The notes under the pieces: model-generated | Databases searched by the model: none | The model's input: only the letters and a program-made list of their open reading frames with translations | Told to the model about the DNA's origin: nothing | Program-made: the position numbers and the translations under genes | Origin: Bacteroides salyersiae WAL 10018 = DSM 18765 = JCM 12988 | Lineage (GTDB): Bacteria; Bacteroidota; Bacteroidia; Bacteroidales; Bacteroidaceae | Assembly (NCBI RefSeq): GCF_000381365.1 | Contig: NZ_KB905466.1 | Span: forward strand, 1,176,693 to 1,240,692 | Direction of reading: 5' to 3' | DNA length: 64,000 nt | In this document: positions 19,137-26,557 of the stretch, one piece after another | How positions within the stretch are numbered: position 1 is the stretch's first letter | Layout: every line of letters begins with the position of its first letter

Positions 19137-20150
19137 ATGGGAAAGATAAACATGCATTCCTGGATACAGGAAAAGATCGATACCCCTCAACGATGTGCCA
19201 TTCCCATCATGACACACCCGGGTATCGAGTACATTCATAAAACTGTACGCGATGCCGTCACTAACGGACAAATACACTATGAAGCCATACAGGCACTGTG
19301 CGACCGATACCCGTCTGCCGCAGTCACGGTAATCATGGATCTCACGGTAGAAGCAGAGGCTTTCGGTGCGGAAATTGTTTTTCCGGAAGACGAAGTTCCC
19401 AGTGTAAGCGGACGTCTGCTTCGTGATGAAGCAGCCATTGAATCATTGGAAGTCCCCGCTCTAAACAAAGGACGGATTCCCCAATATTTGAAAGCCAATA
19501 TGCTGGCGGCGGGACACATTACCGACCGGCCTGTATTTGCCGGTTGCATAGGTCCCTATTCATTAGCAGGACGACTTTACGACATGTCCGAAATCATGAT
19601 GCTCATTTATATCAATCCCCAAGCCGCCATCACATTATTGCGCAAATGTACAGACTTCATACTCCGCTATTGCATGGCTCTGAAAGCTACCGGAGCCAAT
19701 GGTGTCATCATGGCCGAACCGGCTGCCGGATTATTGTCCAATGAGGATTGTATGCAATACTCGTCCATATTCATTAAAGAGATAGTCGACAAAGTGCAGG
19801 ATGAATATTTCTCTGTGATACTACACAATTGCGGAAATACCGGAAACTGTACGGCAGCCATGGTTTATACCGGATCGGCAGGCTACCATTTCGGGAATAA
19901 AATCGACATGGCAGATGCATTGAAAGAAGTTCCTTCCCGGACATTAGCCATGGGAAATCTTGATCCGGTAAGTTTATTCAAGGCCGCTACGCCTGAAAAG
20001 ATGAAAGCGGAAACCTTGCACTTGTTGAAAGAAACCGAAAAGTACCCTAATTTCGTCCTTTCTTCCGGTTGCGATATTCCTCCTTGTACACCATCTGAAA
20101 ACATCGATGCCTTTTATGAGGCACTAAAAGAGTTCAATCAAAACAGATAA
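19137..20150 (+). CDS. MtaA-like zinc corrinoid:acceptor methyltransferase (UroD superfamily)
   Basis: A 337-residue cytoplasmic protein of the uroporphyrinogen-decarboxylase superfamily, closest in character to MtaA/MtbA methyltransferases that move a methyl from a corrinoid protein to a thiol. The zinc ligand pattern of that branch is intact: H230 and C232 in LHNCGNTGN and C312 in SSGCDIPP. True heme-pathway decarboxylases lack this pattern. I chose the ATG at 19137; an ATG at 19152 is possible. It is one of only two complete plus-strand genes and is 8 bp upstream of a MetH-activation-like gene. Bacteroides are not known to use coenzyme M, so the acceptor must be something else (homocysteine, another thiol or tetrahydrofolate). 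The partner is inferred to be the corrinoid fusion encoded at 22.5-24.3 kb. Confidence 0.75.
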   Translation: MGKINMHSWIQEKIDTPQRCAIPIMTHPGIEYIHKTVRDAVTNGQIHYEAIQALCDRYPSAAVTVIMDLTVEAEAFGAEIVFPEDEVPSVSGRLLRDEAAIESLEVPALNKGRIPQYLKANMLAAGHITDRPVFAGCIGPYSLAGRLYDMSEIMMLIYINPQAAITLLRKCTDFILRYCMALKATGANGVIMAEPAAGLLSNEDCMQYSSIFIKEIVDKVQDEYFSVILHNCGNTGNCTAAMVYTGSAGYHFGNKIDMADALKEVPSRTLAMGNLDPVSLFKAATPEKMKAETLHLLKETEKYPNFVLSSGCDIPPCTPSENIDAFYEALKEFNQNR

Positions 20151-20158
20151 CCCAGAAA

Positions 20159-20845
20159 ATGATTGAACAACAACTCACTCTTTCCAATTTGCCTGTCTCA
20201 TCATCCGAAATCTACGAGATGATGGGATATGGCAATCAAACGGTTCCTGAGCCGGAAATAGAAGCAGAGACACAAAAGTTACTAAAACAAATTTCCGCCA
20301 TTGCCCGTCCGTCTTTTCTTTTTTTTAGTATAAACGGACAATTAGACACAATGAAAGAGACATTAACCGTGGAGCATATCACCTTTCATTTAGGAAAGAT
20401 CATAACCCGGCAATTAAGAAAATCGGAAAGTTTTGTTTTTTTTGTTGCCACAGCAGGCTACGATTTCGAGCGGTTTCAACAAACATTACGGCAGGAGAAC
20501 GATCCCTTAAAAAACTATATTGCCGATACAATAGGTAGCGTCATTGCCGAAAAGACAGCAGACTGTATGGAGCTTGCATTAGAAAAGTACATTGCCTCCC
20601 AAGAGTGGAAACATACCAACCGGTTCAGTCCCGGCTATTGCGGATGGCACGTTTCCGAGCAGCATCTTCTTTTCTCCTTATTTCCATCCCCTCATCCTTG
20701 TGGTATCCACCTCTCGGATTCCAGCCTGATGATTCCTATCAAATCGGTAAGCGGAATCATCGGAACCGGTTCCGCCGTACATAAAGTTGACTATACCTGC
20801 GGTCTGTGTACTTACGATGCATGCTATCGCCGGAAAAAGAAATAA
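20159..20845 (+). CDS. MetH-activation-domain-like corrinoid reactivation protein
   Basis: A 228-residue cytoplasmic protein resembling a free-standing cobalamin-dependent methionine synthase activation domain. The key SAM-binding hallmark is RFSPGYCGW (residues 155-163). The later segment IHLSDSSLMIPIKSVSGIIG matches the region of MetH that ends PGASVSG. The C-terminus adds a C-x2-C-x4-C cluster (C214, C217, C222) that could bind metal or an iron-sulfur cluster. In MetH this domain reactivates oxidized cob(II)alamin by reductive methylation with SAM. The same service to the corrinoid fusion nearby is the natural inference. It follows the MtaA-like gene by 8 bp and ends 9 bp from the convergent symporter gene. 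Confidence 0.7.
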   Translation: MIEQQLTLSNLPVSSSEIYEMMGYGNQTVPEPEIEAETQKLLKQISAIARPSFLFFSINGQLDTMKETLTVEHITFHLGKIITRQLRKSESFVFFVATAGYDFERFQQTLRQENDPLKNYIADTIGSVIAEKTADCMELALEKYIASQEWKHTNRFSPGYCGWHVSEQHLLFSLFPSPHPCGIHLSDSSLMIPIKSVSGIIGTGSAVHKVDYTCGLCTYDACYRRKKK

Positions 20846-20854
20846 CTAAACAGG

Positions 20855-22432
20855 CTATGAATGTCCATTGAAAAAAAGATAAAGCCCCAACATGACAACA
20901 GCAAGCAATACCCATGCCACAACCACCCCTTTCGATGTTTTCTCCATCACCTGTTTTATATCAAACACCTGTTTTGAAGAACGTTTATCAAACAGACTGA
21001 TTAATACCATACCCATACTGATAATTACAAACAGATAGAATGATAACATCATGAAATGAGGCCAAAACGAATATTGTCCGACAGGAAATACCCATAAATA
21101 AAGGACACCGACTCCGATGCTGAAAACTGTTCCCAAGGTCAAAGCCAGATTCGCCGCCAACGTAGTAGTACGTTTCCAAAATACACCAAGCAAAAATACT
21201 GCTGCCATCGGAGGAGCGATAAATCCTAATACAGACTGGAATATATTGAATAAATTCAATCCCTTGATGCTATCGATGGCAACTGTAATAACCACAGACA
21301 ACAAAGCACCAACCAACGTCACAACATGCCCTGTACGGATAATCTCCTTCTGACTGGCCTCCGGGTTGAAGTTTTTCACATATATATCCATTGTGAACAC
21401 CGTGCTCAATGCATTCAGAGCCGACCCGATAGTGCTTACCAGCGCCGCCGTCAACACCGCCAGAACCAAACCCACCATACCGGTCGGAAACAAATTCGTC
21501 ACCATAGTCATATATGCCTCATCCGGATTGGCTAACTCCGGATAAAGTGCCAGACACAAAATACCGGGCAAAATATACAAAGGAACATCCAATATCTTCA
21601 ACCATCCTGTAAAATTAGCTCCTTTCTGACCCTCTTTCAGATTCTTTGCAGCCAGAACCGGTTGTACCATCGACTGATCCGTACACCAGAACCAGACCCC
21701 CATAATGGGATACCCCAATATAATGGGAAGCCAAGGGAAAGCCGGATCATCCTTCGACAAAAACAGATTCCAGTAATTTGCCGGTACGGCATCCACCAGC
21801 GCGTCAATCCCCCCGACCTTGTATATTCCTGCAACTGTAAGTGTTGCCGACACAAAGATCAACAACAGCATTTGATATACATTGGTATAAGCCACCGCCT
21901 TTAATCCGCCCGCCATCGTGAAAAATGCAGATATAACCAATAGAATCAATGCTGATTGCCACATCGGTATATCAAAGACCTGCCGGATCAAAACTCCGCC
22001 GGCAAACAAAGTCAACGCCAGCCAAGAAATCAAAATAGTAACAATGGTGTACCAAGCCAGAATATTACGGGTAGACTGCCCGAAGCGGTATCCCATAAAC
22101 TCCGGCAAAGTGGATACATGCATTCCTAAATATCGTGGAGCAAAAACAAAAGCCAATAAAGCAATAAATACAAAAGCATACCAAGCATAATTGCCTGATA
22201 CAATGCCGGTAGTGAAACCGGCACTGGCCGAGGCAATCAGCATGGAAGGCCCCACATTGGTTCCCCACATGGAAAAACCGATGTGATGCCATTTCAATGA
22301 GTTCTCTGCAAGAAAAAGACTGCTCCCTTTCTTCCTTTTCAGGCTGGCCCATATTCCAATCGCTACTAATATAAAAAAATAAGTGATCAGGATACCCCAA
22401 TCCAGCGTATCTAAAAATTTAACATGCATCAT
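20855..22432 (-). CDS. Sodium:solute symporter (SSS/SGLT family)
   Basis: A 525-residue inner-membrane transporter with about 13-14 hydrophobic segments. Family features include an early WGTNVGPSMLIASASAGF segment, the sugar-symporter-like WCTDQSMVQPVLAAKN stretch near residue 240, and a loop with GSALNALSTVFTMDIY. SGLT-like members carry monosaccharides, sugar acids or other small solutes with sodium. It is the last gene of the GH141-GH31-methyltransferase operon, 38 bp after the corrinoid fusion. It therefore probably imports the methylated sugar, or a disaccharide containing it, that those enzymes process. The substrate is inferred from context only. The SusC/D system brings oligosaccharides across the outer membrane, so this would act at the second membrane. 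Confidence 0.8.
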   Translation of the reverse strand: MMHVKFLDTLDWGILITYFFILVAIGIWASLKRKKGSSLFLAENSLKWHHIGFSMWGTNVGPSMLIASASAGFTTGIVSGNYAWYAFVFIALLAFVFAPRYLGMHVSTLPEFMGYRFGQSTRNILAWYTIVTILISWLALTLFAGGVLIRQVFDIPMWQSALILLVISAFFTMAGGLKAVAYTNVYQMLLLIFVSATLTVAGIYKVGGIDALVDAVPANYWNLFLSKDDPAFPWLPIILGYPIMGVWFWCTDQSMVQPVLAAKNLKEGQKGANFTGWLKILDVPLYILPGILCLALYPELANPDEAYMTMVTNLFPTGMVGLVLAVLTAALVSTIGSALNALSTVFTMDIYVKNFNPEASQKEIIRTGHVVTLVGALLSVVITVAIDSIKGLNLFNIFQSVLGFIAPPMAAVFLLGVFWKRTTTLAANLALTLGTVFSIGVGVLYLWVFPVGQYSFWPHFMMLSFYLFVIISMGMVLISLFDKRSSKQVFDIKQVMEKTSKGVVVAWVLLAVVMLGLYLFFNGHS

Positions 22433-22470
22433 TCCGGTCGGTATTAAATAAAAAGTTCTACATCATTTAT

Positions 22471-24282
22471 CTATTGACGATGAAGGCTCATCAATTCCTT
22501 TGCCACGGAAACAGCCGTGTTGGCATTGTCACTATATCCGTCGGCCCCTATTTCGTCGGCAAATCCCTGGCTGACAGGTGCCCCGCCAATCATCACTTTA
22601 ACCTGCCTGCGAATACCGGCAGCCTCCAACGCATGTATCACCTCTTTCATATACGTCATGGTAGTGGTCAGCAACGCACTCATACACAAAATATCCGCAT
22701 GATTATCTTTCACAGCCTCAACAAACTTATCACACGATACATCTATACCGATATTAATCACTTCAAATCCACAGCCTTCCAACATAGAAGCTACCAAATT
22801 CTTGCCGATGTCATGCAAATCTCCTTTCACCGTACCGATCACAACTTTACCAATTGTAGTAGAAGCCGTTCCTTGCAACAATGGTTTCAATAATTCCAAA
22901 GCACCTTTCATCGCACGACCGGCCATCAACAATTGGGGAACAAAAGCCTTACCGTCCTGAAAACGCTGTCCTACTTCTCCCATCGCCTTTATCATATATT
23001 TATTTATGATTTCCTGGGGAGCAACCCCATCGGCAATAGCCTGTTTCGTCACTTCCACGGCAGATTCCAGCCTTCCGCCTACAATAGCGTCGAACAACGG
23101 TTGCAGAGCCTCGTCAGATTTCTCCGAAACCCGGTCGATCTTTATTTTCTCAAGCTCGGTGTCATTGACGGAGTTTTGCTTCTCTCCGGTTTCGCCAACA
23201 GCTTCCGAATTTACTTTCGACGTATACTCTTCCACTATCTTCATGGCTTGTTCCACCTCTTTTTCATTATGAAAATCCATCTCGATATGCACCCCGTCAC
23301 CACCGATGGCATCGAGTAAGGGTTTCAACTCGTCAAGTGTAACCCAACAAGCCATCACACTCTTACCGGCAGCCAATATTTTTCTATACAGATCGTACCA
23401 CTTCGGCGAGCCTCCCTGCGGTTCGCCTACCCCCGGCGTCCATTGAATAGCATTCAGTTCGTCTATCTCAAGCAAAGCAGGCAGATGGTGCATCGCTCCT
23501 ACTCCATCCAAATGATACAACGTATACTCGATTTTTCGACATTGCTCCCGGATAAATGGTTGCACGAAACGACGATAATCATCTTCACTGATCATAGTCG
23601 AAATATCGCTTTGCAGTTTAGTCATCTTACCCGGTGCCCACGATGAGAAATAACAGAAAGCCATTTCATCTCCTTCACGGATAATATCGTATAATTCATC
23701 GAATACCTTAAAATAGATATCATTGATTTGCTGCATCTGATATTCCAATACCTCCGGCTGCATGACGGTATCCAGCAAAACTTTGTCTGTACCTTTTAAA
23801 GCGGCCAACACATCGAGCCCTTCCATCAAATCGGGCATACCTACATAGTAATGTCCGGCAGCTTTCTTTTTACAAGCCTTCAAAAGCTCTTTATGCAATA
23901 TCCAGTTGGGATGCTCCGAATTAAAAACAATATCCTCTTTGAAGTCCGGATCGGGATGTATCCAAATCGTATCCTCTCCCCCTTCGAACACACCTCCCAA
24001 AATAGCGGCTAACGAACCAGGTCCCAACTGCGTATTGGCTACGGGAAGTATATCCGCCATCAAACTGCTGTGAGCCACATACCAATCCAGATATCCGGCT
24101 CTCCATTCCGGATCAAACCATTTTTGATTCAGATCCACGGGGGGGAGAGGAGTTGCCACCCCGGCATGCGGTTCCACTCCTTCCTGAAAGTGTTCCCACA
24201 TATTTAATACGATTCCTTTATGATTCCACCAATCCAAATAATGCTGTTTGGTCTCTTCTAAATTGCTTTTCCAAGTTTTCAT
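22471..24282 (-). CDS. CmuA-like fusion of a UroD-type methyltransferase and a corrinoid-binding domain
   Basis: A 603-residue cytoplasmic protein from the ATG at 24282; longer in-frame starts would overlap the GH31 gene. Residues 1-353 are a UroD-superfamily barrel. Residues 391-475 are the helical cap of a B12-binding protein, and 477-603 are the Rossmann B12 domain with the base-off motif D488-L-H490-D-I-G493, where H490 should ligate cobalt. The methyltransferase-corrinoid order and the length resemble CmuA, the chloromethane demethylase. Unlike MtaA and CmuA, the HxC zinc motif is replaced by HLD (H257, D259), so substrate activation may differ. It sits between a cytoplasmic GH31 and a symporter in one operon. 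Substrate-to-corrinoid methyl transfer, perhaps from 2-O-methyl sugars, is inferred; methanol from pectin methyl esters is an alternative. Confidence 0.75.
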   Translation of the reverse strand: MKTWKSNLEETKQHYLDWWNHKGIVLNMWEHFQEGVEPHAGVATPLPPVDLNQKWFDPEWRAGYLDWYVAHSSLMADILPVANTQLGPGSLAAILGGVFEGGEDTIWIHPDPDFKEDIVFNSEHPNWILHKELLKACKKKAAGHYYVGMPDLMEGLDVLAALKGTDKVLLDTVMQPEVLEYQMQQINDIYFKVFDELYDIIREGDEMAFCYFSSWAPGKMTKLQSDISTMISEDDYRRFVQPFIREQCRKIEYTLYHLDGVGAMHHLPALLEIDELNAIQWTPGVGEPQGGSPKWYDLYRKILAAGKSVMACWVTLDELKPLLDAIGGDGVHIEMDFHNEKEVEQAMKIVEEYTSKVNSEAVGETGEKQNSVNDTELEKIKIDRVSEKSDEALQPLFDAIVGGRLESAVEVTKQAIADGVAPQEIINKYMIKAMGEVGQRFQDGKAFVPQLLMAGRAMKGALELLKPLLQGTASTTIGKVVIGTVKGDLHDIGKNLVASMLEGCGFEVINIGIDVSCDKFVEAVKDNHADILCMSALLTTTMTYMKEVIHALEAAGIRRQVKVMIGGAPVSQGFADEIGADGYSDNANTAVSVAKELMSLHRQ

Positions 24283-24307
24283 ACACTCTGCCAATGTTTT
24301 ATGAATG

Positions 24308-26557
24308 TTAACGATCTGCCCAAAATCCCCTATAGGCATCGTCTATTTTTACCAATATGCTTTTACTCAAATCCATCTCATCCGTACAATCCACCTCTTC
24401 AGGATACATCGGAATAGTCGCGCCTCTACGTACATATACAGGCATTTCTTCAAGAGGAACGTCTACCTTCTTCAGCCAACACTCCCCTTCAAAACATTCA
24501 CCTGTAAAGAAGTTTACCCATTCTCCTTTAGGAAGATAAACATCCCGGTATCCCTCACTATTCATAACCGGAGCTACCAGAAAATCATCACCAAAGTAAT
24601 ACTCATCATCTATATGCCAACAAAGCTTATCCTCCGGATGATGGAAAATCAATGCACGCAATACCGGATAACCGGTACGGGTTGCCTTTTCACTTTGTTC
24701 CATAATATAAGGAATCAATGCATATCGCAGTTTCCACCATTTCTTTACAATCGAAGCAATCGCCGGATAACTCCAAGGTTCCCGTTTGCTGGTCCCATGA
24801 TAACGAATGTGCGATGAGAAAACTCCGAACTGCGTCCACCGCACATATATATCATCAGAAACGGGAGAATTCATAAAATCGGGCAAGCTGTGAAAGCCCG
24901 GCACATCGTGACTCCAAAAAGCAAACCCCGAAAGTCCGAAATGCAACCCTCCTTTTAGAGAACCTGCCATTCCGTCCCATGTACTGGCCGAATCTCCACC
25001 CCAATGAAGCGGATAGCGTTGGCAACCGGCCCAGGCAGCCCTCGCCCACACAATACCGTCACCAGTCACTTCCTTGGTAATTTCATAAGCTGCCTTTTGA
25101 TAAAGTAATGCATATAAATTATTCAGCAATTCGGGTGTCATGCCGTAATAGGCCGCATCCATATGAATATTCTCTCCAAAATCGGTTTTAATGCATACCA
25201 CTCCCATATCGAGCAGTTTTTTCAACAATCCTTTATACCATCCGACTGCCTTCGGATACGTAAAATCAATAGTACCGGCATAATCGAGCGCTGAAAAGTT
25301 CGACCCCTCCGTATCCTGTTTCTTCGTCAACGGACCGATAAAACGATTGGCTTTCGCTTCCTCTATCTGTTCGGCATCATCTGCCACATAAGGCAATTGC
25401 CAAAGAGACACCCGGTATCCTCTTTCTTTCAATCGCCGGATAAAGTTCTCCGGTTGCGGAAAACGTTCTTCATTAAATTTCCATTCACATAACCAGTCGG
25501 TTTTAAACCACCCCGTATCCAGATGAATAACATCACAAGGATAATGTTCGGCACGCATACGGTCACAAATAGTATTTACTTCGTCCGCACTAAAATAAGT
25601 CATACGACTCATCCATACTCCATAACTCCAAAGCGGCAACATTGGCGGAAAACCGGTCAAGCAACGATACCCGTAAAGAATTTCCTCCGGCATATCTCCA
25701 CCGATCAGAAACACATCCAATTGCGCCTGATCATTCAGAAATTGTACCGAGCGTGTAGAGTGATCGGCTAATGAAAGTTTACAATGTGAACTGGTATGAT
25801 AAAATACTCCATACATCCGGCTCGACAGATAGAAAGGTATATTTTTATAAGCACGGCGGTTATTTACACCTTGTCCGTCCTGATTCTTCAACTGAAACGT
25901 ATGCCCGCTCAAATCCATCTTATAAAAACGTTCGCCTGTACCGGCAAATGCTTCATCGGGCAAACATTCGAATGAAACGGTAGCCCGTTCCTTACGCCCG
26001 TTCTTTGTGCAATATGCCAAAGGAAGAGCATCATGTCTCGGAGGAGAAAAATGATCATAGGCACTGAGCCGGACCGACTTCTTGGTATCCGGGTAAAAAG
26101 TAATATCCAACGTTTCCTGCGGGGGCGGAAGCAGATTGCTCCAATGCTCAAGTACAGGTTCGCGCAAATTGATAAGGGCACGCAACTGACCATCTTCATC
26201 ACATACACTCCACAAACCGTGATCCTCACTCACTGTCAGCGGTACCTTACGAACGTCGGAAGCCATTTTCAACATTTCTGTCTCCTCCTCCCAATCGGCC
26301 TCTCCCAACCCAGTATATAAACGAAGGATATGGGGCGAATAATAACGGATTTTCAGCGTATATTCTTTCCGTGAAACATTCACGTCCGCAGCCATATCGT
26401 TTGAAAGCATTTGTTTCTGAAAAGGAACAGTCAAATATATATCCCCCCCCTTTTCATAGATAGAAGTAGGTTTACAAGCTTTCCAAAGGGATTCGTCGGT
26501 CTTCAGTTCGGTATCGAAATCCAGAAAATCGAACAAATGATAATTAGTTTGTTTCAT
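24308..26557 (-). CDS. GH31 alpha-glycosidase, probable cytoplasmic alpha-xylosidase-type enzyme
   Basis: A 749-residue GH31 enzyme close in layout to the YicI alpha-xylosidase group. The nucleophile is D459 in IKTDFGE and the acid/base is D522 in HWGGDSAST. A substrate-site DVIHLDTGW lies near residue 345, and LSGFAFWSHDVPGF follows the acid/base. No signal peptide is present (it begins MKQTNYHLFDF), so unlike its CAZyme neighbours it should be cytoplasmic. Its start overlaps the end of the GH141 gene by 14 bp, and it precedes the corrinoid methyltransferase by 25 bp. RG-II chain A bears 2-O-methyl-alpha-D-xylose on L-fucose, which suggests this enzyme cleaves that bond after import. Other alpha-glycosides are possible. 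Confidence 0.8.
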   Translation of the reverse strand: MKQTNYHLFDFLDFDTELKTDESLWKACKPTSIYEKGGDIYLTVPFQKQMLSNDMAADVNVSRKEYTLKIRYYSPHILRLYTGLGEADWEEETEMLKMASDVRKVPLTVSEDHGLWSVCDEDGQLRALINLREPVLEHWSNLLPPPQETLDITFYPDTKKSVRLSAYDHFSPPRHDALPLAYCTKNGRKERATVSFECLPDEAFAGTGERFYKMDLSGHTFQLKNQDGQGVNNRRAYKNIPFYLSSRMYGVFYHTSSHCKLSLADHSTRSVQFLNDQAQLDVFLIGGDMPEEILYGYRCLTGFPPMLPLWSYGVWMSRMTYFSADEVNTICDRMRAEHYPCDVIHLDTGWFKTDWLCEWKFNEERFPQPENFIRRLKERGYRVSLWQLPYVADDAEQIEEAKANRFIGPLTKKQDTEGSNFSALDYAGTIDFTYPKAVGWYKGLLKKLLDMGVVCIKTDFGENIHMDAAYYGMTPELLNNLYALLYQKAAYEITKEVTGDGIVWARAAWAGCQRYPLHWGGDSASTWDGMAGSLKGGLHFGLSGFAFWSHDVPGFHSLPDFMNSPVSDDIYVRWTQFGVFSSHIRYHGTSKREPWSYPAIASIVKKWWKLRYALIPYIMEQSEKATRTGYPVLRALIFHHPEDKLCWHIDDEYYFGDDFLVAPVMNSEGYRDVYLPKGEWVNFFTGECFEGECWLKKVDVPLEEMPVYVRRGATIPMYPEEVDCTDEMDLSKSILVKIDDAYRGFWADR

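Noticed and set aside
19137..20150. Uroporphyrinogen decarboxylase of heme synthesis
   Set aside because: The HxC...C zinc pattern and the corrinoid-protein and MetH-activation neighbours indicate a methyltransferase.
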